Positions 9,400 through 17,816 of a stretch of 64,000 nt of DNA are shown piece after piece. Under the pieces are notes generated by a model, which was not told the DNA's origin, searched no databases, and worked only from the letters and a program-made list of their open reading frames with translations. Origin of the DNA: Bradyrhizobium jicamae. Lineage in GTDB: Bacteria; Pseudomonadota; Alphaproteobacteria; Rhizobiales; Xanthobacteraceae. The position numbers were made by a program, and so were the translations under genes. The number at the start of each line of letters is the position of its first letter. Position 1 is the first letter of the stretch. The stretch spans positions 214,663-278,662 of the forward strand of contig NZ_JAFCJX010000010.1 of assembly GCF_018130695.1 (NCBI RefSeq). The letters run 5' to 3'.

Positions 9400-9585
9400 A
9401 TGCGCTCGCTTCTTCTGGTGCTCGGCCTGATCGGCCTTGCGATTGGACTGCTGTGGATCGGCCAGGGCCTCGGCGTGATCGCCTGGCCGGCGTCGAGCTT
9501 CATGATCAACCAGATGGAATGGGCGCGCTATGGCGCCGCACTGGCGGCCGTCAGCCTGATCCTGATCTGGCAGAGCCGGCGTTGA
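9400..9585 (+). CDS. small two-helix membrane protein, uncharacterised
   Basis: The 61-residue protein starts at ATG 9400 with a strong GGAGG ribosome site (9386-9390). It contains two predicted transmembrane segments, about residues 3-22 and 42-57, separated by a short loop with SSFMINQMEWARYG. It has no domain that I recognise. The good codon use, clear ribosome site and position 45 bases ahead of the SDR gene support a real gene, possibly in one transcript with it. Nothing in the sequence indicates its function. Confidence 0.7.
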   Translation: MRSLLLVLGLIGLAIGLLWIGQGLGVIAWPASSFMINQMEWARYGAALAAVSLILIWQSRR

Positions 9586-9630
9586 TCGGGCACACTCCCC
9601 CGTACCCTCACATCACAGCGGATAACAACA

Positions 9631-10401
9631 ATGAAAAAAGCACCGTTCGATCTCTCAGGCAAAGTCGCAGTCGTCACCGGCGGCAATGGCGGCATCGGGC
9701 TCGGCATGGCGCGCGGCTTCGCCGACGCGGGCGCGACCATCGCAGTCGTCGGCCGCAACGAGACGAAGTCGCGATCGGCCGTCGAAGAGCTGACCCAACG
9801 CGGCGCCAAGGCGATCGCGGTGACGACCGACGTGACCGACCGGGCCGCGGTATCAGCCATGGTCGCGCGCGTCGTCAAGGAGCTCGGCCGGATCGACATC
9901 CTCGTCAACAATGCCGGCATGAGCATCCGCAAGCCGCCGCACGAGCTCGAGATCGAGGAATGGAGCAAGGTGATCGACACCAACCTCACCAGCGCGTTCG
10001 TCTGCTCGAAGGCGGCCTATCCGGCGCTGAAGGCATCCGGCGCGGGCAAGGTCATCAACATCGGCTCGATGATGTCGATCTTCGGCGCGAGCTTCGCACC
10101 GGCCTATGCGGCGAGCAAAGGCGGCATCGTGCAGTTCACCCGTGCCTGCGCCAATGCCTGGGCGCCCGACAACATCCAGGTCAATGCCATCCTGCCCGGC
10201 TGGATCGATACCGATCTGACGAAAGGCGCACGTCAGCAGGTGGCCGGTCTCCACGAGCGTGTGCTGGCGCGCACGCCGGCGGCCCGCTGGGGCGCGATCG
10301 ACGATTTCGCAGGAATCGCCGTCTTCCTGGCCTCGCCGGCGTCCGACTTCGTCACCGGCACTGCGATTCCCGTCGACGGCGGCTATTCGATCATGGCGTG
10401 A
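9631..10401 (+). CDS. short-chain dehydrogenase/reductase (SDR)
   Basis: The 256-residue protein has the classical SDR layout: cofactor loop TGGNGGIGLGMARGF near residue 16, VNNAGM around residue 90, active-site serine in NIGSMMS, and the YAASK catalytic motif near residue 155, ending with the family-typical VTGTAIPVDGGYS. The glycine loop followed by VVGRNETKS (an Arg rather than an Asp at the ribose-binding end) favours NADPH. The length and sequence fit the gluconate/glucose dehydrogenase-like branch, but substrates of SDRs cannot be assigned from this. The stop codon lies inside a dispersed palindromic repeat (10400-10448). Confidence 0.9.
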   Translation: MKKAPFDLSGKVAVVTGGNGGIGLGMARGFADAGATIAVVGRNETKSRSAVEELTQRGAKAIAVTTDVTDRAAVSAMVARVVKELGRIDILVNNAGMSIRKPPHELEIEEWSKVIDTNLTSAFVCSKAAYPALKASGAGKVINIGSMMSIFGASFAPAYAASKGGIVQFTRACANAWAPDNIQVNAILPGWIDTDLTKGARQQVAGLHERVLARTPAARWGAIDDFAGIAVFLASPASDFVTGTAIPVDGGYSIMA

Positions 10402-10448
10402 GCATGATCCGGAAAAGTGCGAAGCGGTTTTCCGAAAAGATCATGCTC
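10400..10448. repeat. dispersed 49-bp palindromic repeat
   Basis: GAGCATGATC and its exact complement GATCATGCTC bound the unit. Between them lie GGAAAAGTGCGAAGCGG and TTTTCCGAAAA, which also pair in part. I recognise this as a common intergenic palindrome of Bradyrhizobium and relatives. It contains the last two bases of the SDR stop codon, so it was inserted at or created the gene end. Confidence 0.7.
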
Positions 10449-10471
10449 CAATAAGAAATCTTCACCCAAAC

Positions 10472-10500
10472 AAAAAGCCCCGGCGGTGCCGGGGCTTTTT
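10472..10500. terminator. bidirectional rho-independent terminator
   Basis: AAAAAGCCCCGGC, loop GGT and GCCGGGGCTTTTT form a symmetric hairpin lying between the convergent SDR gene (plus) and the outer-membrane protein gene (minus). The A and T tracts on both sides let it serve both. Confidence 0.92.
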
Positions 10501-10520
10501 CAATGCGTTGACGTCGAGGC

Positions 10521-11291
10521 TCAGTAGCGCGCGACGACGGGGCCGTCGAACTTGTAGCTGGCGCGGAACACCGCCCACTGGATGTCGCGCGGCTTGGCGT
10601 CGAACGTGTAGGTCCCGGCCGCGCTGCCTGCGAGCTGATAGCTCTGGCTCTCGAAGGCGGCGTAGTTGTACTCGACGCCGACGATCCAGTTGCGGGTGAT
10701 GCCATATTCCCAACCGGCGCCAACGGTCCAGCCGTTGGCCCAGTGGGTCTGGCTCCCTGAGCCAGTCGTCGGCACGTTGTCGACGACGGACAGGCGATTG
10801 TTCACGCCGGCATAGCCGCCCTTGACGTAGAACAGATTGTTGTTCACGGCGATGCCGGCGCGGCCGACCACGGTCGCGAGCAGATTGGTGCGCCAGCTGA
10901 ACACGTCATCACCTGCGCCGAACACGGTGTTGTTGACGGTGCCGGAATTGTTCAGGCCGGCGAGCGTGCCTTCGAGACCGAACACGACGTTGTTGGCCTG
11001 CCAGTTGTAGCCGATCTGGCCGCCGCCGATTATGCCCGAGCCGCGCTGACGATAGCCCTGGCCCGGCGCGAGATCGCCGAAGATCGTGGTGTTGGCGGAG
11101 TTGACCCACTGCTCGTTGGTCGAGGCGCCACCGATGTGGCCACCGACATAGAAGCCGGACCAGTTGTAGATCGAGTCGATATAGGCCGGAGCCTTGGTGT
11201 AGGGACGCGCCGCGAGATCGGCGGCGGTAGCAGCGCTGACACCGAGCGCGGTGGTGGCGGCCAAAGCAGCAATCATTTTCGCACGAAACAT
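10521..11291 (-). CDS. outer-membrane beta-barrel protein, paralogue of the 8273-9037 protein
   Basis: The 256-residue protein has a signal peptide (MFRAKMIAALAATTALGV, then SAATA) and the same mature start ADLAARPYTKAP as its neighbour 1.5 kb away, followed by YNWSGFYVGGHIGG. It ends RASYKFDGPVVARY with a C-terminal aromatic residue. It is an eight-stranded small-barrel (Omp25/RopB-like) protein of the outer membrane. The start at 11291 is chosen because AGGGG lies 7 bases before it; an upstream in-frame ATG at 11306 overlaps that ribosome site. The two genes point towards each other around the SDR gene, so they are separately expressed. Confidence 0.9.
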   Translation of the reverse strand: MFRAKMIAALAATTALGVSAATAADLAARPYTKAPAYIDSIYNWSGFYVGGHIGGASTNEQWVNSANTTIFGDLAPGQGYRQRGSGIIGGGQIGYNWQANNVVFGLEGTLAGLNNSGTVNNTVFGAGDDVFSWRTNLLATVVGRAGIAVNNNLFYVKGGYAGVNNRLSVVDNVPTTGSGSQTHWANGWTVGAGWEYGITRNWIVGVEYNYAAFESQSYQLAGSAAGTYTFDAKPRDIQWAVFRASYKFDGPVVARY

Positions 11292-11466
11292 TTTTGCACC
11301 CCTCATTGTTCGCTGGGTGCAGCTTTCCCAGAGAGACCCTTACCAATCGAAAACAACCGTACCGCGCGCGCTTGAATCTGCGCGCATGCGCCTTGAATCC
11401 TGTCGCGTGTTGCAGTCGCGCAACCCTTTGCGGTCAACTTAACCGCGCATTATCCTTGACGGTTTG

Positions 11467-12717
11467 CTAGCGCGCTGTGCTCGGCGCAATCGTCGGCGAA
11501 TGCACATGTTCGGGCCGCGCACCGAGCCCGATGAAGCGCGCGGTGAGACCCTGCAGCCACGGGATCGCTGTGACCAGCCGCAGCGGCAATGGCACGGTCA
11601 GCGGTTGATTGCCGCCCTTCAGAGCCATCGTGATGATGTTGTTCTGCGCGATCACCTGCACGCGCTGCGTCAGCCGCACCGGAAACTCGCGGCGCTTGCG
11701 CACGGCATCGAGCTCCTCTTCCGACGGACAACCCTTCGCAAGCTTCGCCGCCAACAGATTTGCCGTGGCGACGGCATCCTGCACCGCGAGATTGACGCCG
11801 ACGCCACCGACCGGCGACATCGCATGCGCGGCATCGCCGATGCAGAGCAGGCCCGGCCGCGTCCAGCGCGGCAGACGGTTGATCGCAACCGTCAGCAGCT
11901 TGACGTCGTCCCAGCTCTTCACTTCGGCAATGCCCGATTTCAGCACCGGCGCCATCCGCACGACGTCGTCGAGCAGCGCGGGCAGCCCCCTCGCCTTCAC
12001 CGCCTCATATTGTCCCTTGGCGATGACATAGGCGCATTGCCAGTAGTCGCCGCGATCAAACGTCACCATCATCTTGCCGGGATCGACACGCGCGAACACG
12101 TTCTCGGTCTCATTGGGACGGCGACCCGCGCGGAACCACAGCACGTCCATGGGCGCACCGATTTCCTCGACTTCAAGGCCGGCACGTTCACGCACCGTGG
12201 AATGACGGCCGTCGCAGGCAACAGTGAGATCCGCCTCGATCTCGATCGGTCCATCCGGCGTCATCGCGCGCACGCCGGCGATTGTGTCGCCGCGGCGGAT
12301 CAGATCGGTCGCCTCGGCGCTCATCATCACCTTGAGCGAAGCAAAGCGCTTGCCGGCCTCGCGCAGGAAATTGAGAAAATCCCATTGCGGCATGAAGGCG
12401 ATGAAATTGTGCTTGACCTTGAGCCGGCTGAGGTCGGCAACCCGCACCGAGACGCCGCCGAAGATGCCATCCATCTTCTGCAACTCCTGATGCGGCAGCT
12501 TGAGGAATCCGTCGATCAGCCCGAGTTCGTCCATCACCTGCAGGGTCGAGGGATGCACGGTGTCGCCGCGGAAATCGCGGAAGAAGTCGGCGTGCTTCTC
12601 CAGCACGACGACGTCGACGCCGGCGCGTCCGAGGAGATAGCCGAGCATCATTCCCGCCGGTCCGCCGCCGACCACGCAGCAGCGCACCTTCATCGTCCGC
12701 AGATTGCTGACATCCAT
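11467..12717 (-). CDS. FAD-dependent monooxygenase (PHBH/UbiH-like)
   Basis: The 416-residue protein has the Rossmann FAD motif VVGGGPAGMMLGYLLGRAG near residue 16, the DG motif ACDGRHSTVRERAG near residue 170, and the GD motif CIGDAAHAMSPVGGVGVNLA near residue 295. Together these define group A aromatic or quinone hydroxylases, which use NAD(P)H and O2. The substrate is not readable; homologues annotated as FAD-dependent oxidoreductases are common in Bradyrhizobium. The gene stands alone between the barrel gene and the caspase-like gene and ends 74 bases after the latter's stop on the same strand. Confidence 0.88.
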   Translation of the reverse strand: MDVSNLRTMKVRCCVVGGGPAGMMLGYLLGRAGVDVVVLEKHADFFRDFRGDTVHPSTLQVMDELGLIDGFLKLPHQELQKMDGIFGGVSVRVADLSRLKVKHNFIAFMPQWDFLNFLREAGKRFASLKVMMSAEATDLIRRGDTIAGVRAMTPDGPIEIEADLTVACDGRHSTVRERAGLEVEEIGAPMDVLWFRAGRRPNETENVFARVDPGKMMVTFDRGDYWQCAYVIAKGQYEAVKARGLPALLDDVVRMAPVLKSGIAEVKSWDDVKLLTVAINRLPRWTRPGLLCIGDAAHAMSPVGGVGVNLAVQDAVATANLLAAKLAKGCPSEEELDAVRKRREFPVRLTQRVQVIAQNNIITMALKGGNQPLTVPLPLRLVTAIPWLQGLTARFIGLGARPEHVHSPTIAPSTAR

Positions 12718-12791
12718 GGTCCGGCCCTCACCGCTGATCCGATCCTGGCGATGGATTGTAACGCCAATCGGACGAAGATGGAGAACCTAGT

Positions 12792-14291
12792 CTAGCGCCG
12801 GAACGTCTTGATCTCCGACACGCTGCCGTCGCGGTAGGTCAGTTCCACCGAGATCGACTGAGTATTGGGCGCAAGCTTCATGTAGAGCGGCATCCCTGCC
12901 GAGATCGCGGTGGGATCCCTCGGGTCGCACGGCGGCAGCTTCAGCACCTTGTCCGGCACCGCGCTGTCGATGCCGATCCGTGCTTCGCGGATCGCACAGC
13001 GATACGACACCAGATGGGTGTAATAGACCAGGAGCCCGTTGAACTCGCGATAGGACAGCCAGCTCGTCGCGGTCATGTCGAGGATCTTGCGCTGGTCGCG
13101 GATCAGCGCGGCCTCCGGATCGAACTTGATCGGGAACGGCCCCTGCATCTCGCCCTGAGTGTCGACATAGCGCAGCTGGATGGTGCCCGCCTGGACATCG
13201 GCCGGCAGCTCGATCGAGGGATTGGGCATCCGCTTGCGGGTGCGCGGATCGAGCGTGTCGATGAAACCGGTCTCGCGGTAATCGCCGGCATCGCCCATCC
13301 GCCAAGAGATGCCGAGCGTCGGGTCGGCAATCGAGAACACCACGGTCCAGCCGCCATTGTGGCGCGAGAAGCTCGCGATCGGCGCATTGATGGAATCTTC
13401 CTTCGGGACCTTCAGCACCGAGACCGGCGGCAGCGCCGCCACCTGTTGCGGCGGCGCGGCGGGCTTGGCCGCGTCAGTCGGCCCCTTCGTAGCACCGTTG
13501 AGGAAGACGTCATCGACCATCTGGTCGAAATAGACCGGGATCTGCTTGTGCTTCACGGTCTCGGCCATCTCGCTGACCAAGCGGCGCGTGCGCTGCGCGA
13601 CCTGCACGAGATTTTCGCCGGGCTGCAGCAGCTCCTTGGCGAAGGTGCGCGTGAACACCGAATTGGGATTGGCATCGTCGTTCGAGAGACGGTCGAGCGC
13701 GGTCTGGCGGGGACCTGCCGAAAACACCGAGAACACGCCCTCCGGCAATTGCGTCATCGGCGCCAGGCCGCCGCCGCCGGCGACGGCGCGGGTGCCTGAT
13801 CGCTCGAATGGATTGTTGCGGCAGGCATCGAACACCAGGATCGCGGTGCGCACCTTCTTGTTCTGCATCCGCTCGATGACGCGGTCGGCCAGCACCGAGG
13901 CGTCGCGGACCAGCTCTTCCTGGCCTTCGGTCGCGGCCGGCACGTCGGTCGGCAGCAGGAAATTCTGGCCGGCGATCTCAAAGCCGTGGCCAGCGTAGAA
14001 GAAGAACGCGGTGTCGCCGGGCCCGACCGCCCTGTCGAACGCCAGCAGCGTCTCGGAAAAGGCCTGCCGGTTCAGGTTCTCGGCGACCATCACGGAGAAG
14101 CCAAGCTGCTTCAGCGTATCGCCCATGGTGCGGGCATCGTTGACCGCCTTCTGCAGCTTCGGGACGTTCCTGTAGTCGTTGTTGCCGATCACCAGCGCAA
14201 CGCGCTTTTGAGCCACGGCCGGAGCCGCCCAGACGAGCACCGCCGCCACAATTGCGGTTGCCGAAGTCAGTCTCGAGAGCCAGCGCGTCAT
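12792..14291 (-). CDS. exported caspase-like (peptidase C14) protein
   Basis: The 499-residue protein begins with a signal peptide (hydrophobic 8-27) directly followed by the p20-like caspase domain: RVALVIGNNDY, the histidine of FFFYAGHG (His102) and the cysteine of LVFDACRNNPF (Cys157) form the dyad. Both catalytic residues are intact, so it should be an active metacaspase/orthocaspase-type protease cutting after basic residues. The C-terminal half (about 300-499) is a separate beta-rich region of unknown function. Periplasmic caspase-like proteins of this design are frequent in rhizobia. The start at 14291 is the signal-peptide methionine; the ribosome site GCGGGGAA upstream is part of a tandem duplication. 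Confidence 0.88.
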   Translation of the reverse strand: MTRWLSRLTSATAIVAAVLVWAAPAVAQKRVALVIGNNDYRNVPKLQKAVNDARTMGDTLKQLGFSVMVAENLNRQAFSETLLAFDRAVGPGDTAFFFYAGHGFEIAGQNFLLPTDVPAATEGQEELVRDASVLADRVIERMQNKKVRTAILVFDACRNNPFERSGTRAVAGGGGLAPMTQLPEGVFSVFSAGPRQTALDRLSNDDANPNSVFTRTFAKELLQPGENLVQVAQRTRRLVSEMAETVKHKQIPVYFDQMVDDVFLNGATKGPTDAAKPAAPPQQVAALPPVSVLKVPKEDSINAPIASFSRHNGGWTVVFSIADPTLGISWRMGDAGDYRETGFIDTLDPRTRKRMPNPSIELPADVQAGTIQLRYVDTQGEMQGPFPIKFDPEAALIRDQRKILDMTATSWLSYREFNGLLVYYTHLVSYRCAIREARIGIDSAVPDKVLKLPPCDPRDPTAISAGMPLYMKLAPNTQSISVELTYRDGSVSEIKTFRR

Positions 14292-14295
14292 CCTG

Positions 14296-14323
14296 TTCCC
14301 CGCAAAATATTCCCCGCAAAATA
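14296..14323. repeat. perfect tandem duplication of a 14-bp unit covering the ribosome site
   Basis: TTCCCCGCAAAATA occurs twice head to tail. On the minus strand it reads TATTTTGCGGGGAA twice, and the copy nearer the gene provides the GGGGAA ribosome site 4 bases before the caspase-like gene's ATG. It looks like replication slippage. Confidence 0.85.
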
Positions 14324-14506
14324 CCGTTGCGGCCGCCAAGGCTAAGGCCGCCGGATAATAGTCGAAATGGCGGCCGGGACGGTTCAATTTCGGCAGCCAT
14401 TCGTGCGCGCAATGCAAACCGCGTTCTTGCGGGATTGCGAAAGAATCCCGCGCAGCTTAAGCCGGGATATGATTCCCGCCTGTTGCAACGCCGCGTTGAA
14501 AAACTG

Positions 14507-15121
14507 ATGTCGAAGAAGATGATCAAGCCCGGTCCCGACCTGCTGGCGCAGGTCAACCAGGCGTTTCTCGACTACGGCTATGGCGGGCTGTCGATGGTCA
14601 CGCTGGCCAAGACCTGCGGCTTCACCCAGCGCGCGCTCTATTACTATTTCGGCAACAAGGAAGAGGCGTTCCGCGCGGTGATCGCCTGGCGGCATGTCGA
14701 GGATGTCGGGCTCGCGTTCGAGGCTGGACGAGCCGTGCGCGCCAAGCGCGGCGGCGCGCTCGACATCATCGCCACGATCCTGGACGTGCGCTACGGCGAA
14801 ACCCGTCGCCGCCTGACCCATTCGCCGCACACCGTCGAGCTCAACGCCGAGGCCTTCAAGCGCTGCCGCGACCTGATGATCACGTCCGCGGTGACGTTCC
14901 AGAACGATCTGGAAACCCTGATTCTCGACCTCGAAGCCAGCCGCCTGCTGAAGCTCAATGGCCGGTTCACGGCGGCGCAGGTCGCGCAGGCGCTGGCTGA
15001 TGGCGGGCGGGCGGTCAACCAGGCCCTGCCCCCGATCGCCCGTGAGGACTTTACGGCCCGCTACCGCCAGATGACCGCGATGGTCCTGTACGGCTGCGCC
15101 GCCATGCCCCGGCGCAAGTAA
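14507..15121 (+). CDS. TetR/AcrR family transcriptional regulator
   Basis: The 204-residue protein starts MSKKMIKPGPDLL. The N-terminal three-helix DNA-binding domain includes YGYGGLSMVTLAKTCGFTQRALYYYFGNKEEAFRA, the standard TetR helix-turn-helix with the YYYF/NKEE signature at residues about 25-65. The rest is a helical ligand-binding domain without recognisable specificity. The frame is open further upstream to 14252, but that would overlap the divergent caspase-like gene, so the ATG at 14507 is preferred; no strong ribosome site is seen. TetR genes often control a divergent neighbour, which here would be the exported caspase-like protein. Confidence 0.87.
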   Translation: MSKKMIKPGPDLLAQVNQAFLDYGYGGLSMVTLAKTCGFTQRALYYYFGNKEEAFRAVIAWRHVEDVGLAFEAGRAVRAKRGGALDIIATILDVRYGETRRRLTHSPHTVELNAEAFKRCRDLMITSAVTFQNDLETLILDLEASRLLKLNGRFTAAQVAQALADGGRAVNQALPPIAREDFTARYRQMTAMVLYGCAAMPRRK

Positions 15122-15287
15122 AGAAGCGCGGCACGCCGTTCGGTACCACGGTGTCTGTTCCCTACAGGTAAGAAAAAACCGTCCGCAGGCGGCTTGTGGG
15201 TTTGCGCCTCCGTTGTGTCTATGGATGTCTGGACCGTTTCACCCTACGCATGTACGAAGGGCCGCTTCCGCAACCCAAGCGAGTTCC

Positions 15288-15410
15288 ATGAAACGCCTGC
15301 TCCGTAACCGCGCCGTGATCGCCCTGCTCGTGCTCGCGCTTGTGCTCGGCGCCCTGCTGGTCCTGTCCGATGACGGCCTGTCCCGGCATTTCAAGTATTC
15401 GTTCTTCTAA
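15288..15410 (+). CDS. 40-residue single-pass membrane peptide
   Basis: ATG at 15288 encodes MKRLLRN, then one transmembrane helix (about residues 9-26) and a short C-terminal tail ending KYSFF. Its stop TAA (15408-15410) shares its last base with the ATG of the following SGNH gene, an overlap that normally means translational coupling. Positive residues before the helix suggest the N-terminus stays in the cytoplasm. I do not recognise the family. The coupling to the envelope-modifying genes behind it is the best evidence that it is expressed. Confidence 0.6.
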   Translation: MKRLLRNRAVIALLVLALVLGALLVLSDDGLSRHFKYSFF

Positions 15411-16444
15411 TGCGCGGTTTTCTTGCGCGCGCGGTCCGCGTGTTCGTCTTCATTGCGATCGTCGAGGTGCTTTGCCTGGGCTTCGGCGTGCTTTCCATCC
15501 GACGAGGCAACGCCTTCCTGCTCTATTATCCGTCCCTGTTCACCGCGATGAACAATGAGCAGATCAATCGGGAGAAAACCGCGCCTTCGACCGGCTGGCC
15601 AAAGGATACCGCGCCACGGAAGCAGCCGACCCATCAAGCGACGACCTGTGGCGCTGCCATGGGCGGCTCATTCACCTACGGAGACGACGTCGAGGACTCA
15701 GACACCTGGCCGTATCTGCTGGGCCGCAAGCTCGGCTGCGACGTCGACAATCTCGGCGCCTCCGGCTTCGGCATCGATCAATCTGTTCTCCACTATCAGG
15801 CATTGAGCCGCCATGACGCGTTCGTCATCTTCGGGATCACGTCCGTGATGTTTACCGCCGATGCCGCCGCGTCCTGGACGTTCTACAGCAAAGCGGTCGA
15901 CAACCTGCCGCTTCCGGCACTGACGAAGCCGCGTTTCCTGCTCGAGGGGGATGCTCTGATCTTGAAGCCGAGGCCGCCTTCACTTCGGAGCGCCATTGCA
16001 GAGTATCACGACGACGACATCTTTCGCCGCGAATGGACTCCGCTCCAATTCCCGTTCTCGTGGCACATTGCACGCGCTGTCTACCAGCGGGCCTTCATAC
16101 CTCGTCTCTCGGACGACAACGTGATGAACCAGCGAGAGACATCCAAAGCCATGCGCAAGCTCGGCTGGCGCATTCTCCAGACCTACCGCGGATCGGCTCA
16201 ACCCGTCGTCTTCATGATCCCGAGTCCCGATGAGGTCGAGATCAAACCCGACATCATCGCCGAGGCGCGTTCAGCACTGCCGTCCATGTGCCTGGTCGAC
16301 CCTTCGCCAGCCCTCACCCACCTCGCCGCCGAGATCGGCACGGTGCGGATGCGGACAAGGACGGGGCATTTCAGCCCCGAGGGCAACGCCGTTCTTGCCG
16401 AAGAACTGGCCGCAGGTCTCGCCCGTTGCGGCATTCACCCATGA
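15410..16444 (+). CDS. membrane-anchored SGNH/GDSL-like hydrolase
   Basis: The 344-residue protein has an N-terminal membrane anchor (about residues 9-30) and then an SGNH fold: block I GGSFTYGDDVEDSDTWP with the nucleophilic serine, block II DNLGASGFGIDQ, and a C-terminal TGHFSPEGNAVLAEEL supplying the catalytic histidine. Such proteins beside acyltransferase-3 genes usually add or remove O-acetyl groups on periplasmic polysaccharides or other envelope glycans. Here the gene overlaps the acyltransferase by four bases (ATGA at 16441-16444). The block V aspartate expected three residues before the histidine is replaced (RTRTGH), so activity should be tested before it is called an esterase. Confidence 0.78.
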   Translation: MRGFLARAVRVFVFIAIVEVLCLGFGVLSIRRGNAFLLYYPSLFTAMNNEQINREKTAPSTGWPKDTAPRKQPTHQATTCGAAMGGSFTYGDDVEDSDTWPYLLGRKLGCDVDNLGASGFGIDQSVLHYQALSRHDAFVIFGITSVMFTADAAASWTFYSKAVDNLPLPALTKPRFLLEGDALILKPRPPSLRSAIAEYHDDDIFRREWTPLQFPFSWHIARAVYQRAFIPRLSDDNVMNQRETSKAMRKLGWRILQTYRGSAQPVVFMIPSPDEVEIKPDIIAEARSALPSMCLVDPSPALTHLAAEIGTVRMRTRTGHFSPEGNAVLAEELAAGLARCGIHP

Positions 16445-17502
16445 GCGAACGCGTTGCATCGCTGGACTTCCTGCGCGGGACCGCAGCACTCGCCGTCGCC
16501 GTCCCGCACTTCCTGATGGCTCACGAGATCGCACCTGCCGCCGCCGAAACGATCTCGATCCTTGGTGTCGAGATCTTCTTCGTCCTCTCCGGCTACGTGC
16601 TGGCACCGCAGATCCTGTTCGTGACGACGGAACGACCGAGCCTGCGCAACCTCGGCATCTTTTGGGTGCGGCGCTGGATGCGCACCGTGCCACCTTATCT
16701 CATCGCGCTGGTGCTGACCTCGATCACCGCGCACCGGCTCCTCAGCATGGATTTCGTCCGTTACGCACTCTACCTGCAGAACCTTTTCCACCAGGCCAAC
16801 GCATCGGATTATTTCCCGATCGCCTGGAGCCTGTCGGTCGAGGAATGGTTCTACATCACCTTCCCGCTTACCGTACTCCTCGTCGGCGCGCTCGCCGGGC
16901 GGAAGGTGCTGCTCGCGGCCGCGCTCTTCATTGCCGCCATCACGCTCGCCCGTACGACGCTTGGTGACGACGCGCACTGGGGTGCCGAGGTCCGCCGCAT
17001 CGTCGCATTCCGCGTCGACGCGATTGCGTGGGGCTTCCTGCTCTATCTTGCCGTCAACCGGACGCGCCTGATGATGTTCATGACGCCGGTTCGGTCCGCA
17101 CTGCTGCTCGCCGTCACTGCGGCCATGGCGATCGGCCTCACCGGATATCTCGCCGGCCACCCAAGCCGCGCGATCGAATTTGCCTTCCCGTTCTATGCCA
17201 GCGGCCTCGGTGCGGCGGCGATCATCGCATCGCTCGCGGTCTCCAGGCATTTCGAGACCAATCCGATCCTGACAACCTCCGGACTCACGCTCGGACGCAT
17301 CTCGTACTCGGTCTATCTGTTCCACCCGCTCGTGCTGTCGGCGCTCTCGCGCTTTTCGGGTCTCCCTTGGCCGTTCGCCCTAGCCGTTTTTCTCGCGGCC
17401 AGTTGCGCGGTCGCAGGCCTGATGGCCGCAGCCGTCGAGGCGCCCATCCTCAGCGCGCGACCGGGTTATTGGCAGCCACTGACGCATCTGAAGGCCGTAT
17501 GA
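16441..17502 (+). CDS. acyltransferase 3 family (OafA/YrhL-like) membrane protein
   Basis: The 353-residue integral membrane protein starts MSERVASLDFLRGTAALAVAVPHF, with the conserved R-G and the histidine of this family in the first helix, then GVEIFFVLSGYVLAP in the second, and about ten transmembrane segments in all. Acyltransferase-3 proteins transfer acetyl or other acyl groups from cytoplasmic CoA donors to surface glycans (O-antigen, exopolysaccharide, Nod factor or peptidoglycan). Coupling to the SGNH protein upstream forms the common two-part modification unit, here as separate chains. The glycan substrate cannot be identified; the polysaccharide locus at 56-62 kb in this window is one candidate. 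Confidence 0.88.
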   Translation: MSERVASLDFLRGTAALAVAVPHFLMAHEIAPAAAETISILGVEIFFVLSGYVLAPQILFVTTERPSLRNLGIFWVRRWMRTVPPYLIALVLTSITAHRLLSMDFVRYALYLQNLFHQANASDYFPIAWSLSVEEWFYITFPLTVLLVGALAGRKVLLAAALFIAAITLARTTLGDDAHWGAEVRRIVAFRVDAIAWGFLLYLAVNRTRLMMFMTPVRSALLLAVTAAMAIGLTGYLAGHPSRAIEFAFPFYASGLGAAAIIASLAVSRHFETNPILTTSGLTLGRISYSVYLFHPLVLSALSRFSGLPWPFALAVFLAASCAVAGLMAAAVEAPILSARPGYWQPLTHLKAV

Positions 17503-17816
17503 TTGACCGGCACGTTGGCGTCCGCCGCAAGTTCCCATAGAGCGGCGACCTCTCCAGGTTCATCGAAAGGCCGACGCCCGGCACGACCATGAGCCGGCAG
17601 TCCGGCATCTCCGCCAGATCGGCCCCTCCAGCCCTTTCAGCCCCTGTCGGCCCCCTTCGACGTCTCACGCCCCAACCGGGGCTGTTTCTTCACGTGACCT
17701 CCGTTTCACAATTTGCTATCATATGTGAAATAGATGACAGACGTGGGCCGGCCGATCGGTCATGGTTCGGTTGCCGGCCCCTTCAAGCCGCGATCGACCG
17801 AAGCGAGCCCTCAGGC
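17503..17816. other. intergenic region with possible terminator and an inverted-repeat operator
   Basis: No convincing gene is present. A weak hairpin (GCCCC, AACC, GGGGC at 17669-17682, followed by TGTTTCTT) may end the acyltransferase operon. At 17704-17730 TTTCACA and TGTGAAA form an inverted repeat with a 13-base spacer in an AT-rich stretch, a plausible operator/promoter for the AraC-type gene. The reading frame of the regulator stays open back to 17589, so a longer start cannot be excluded. Confidence 0.4.
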
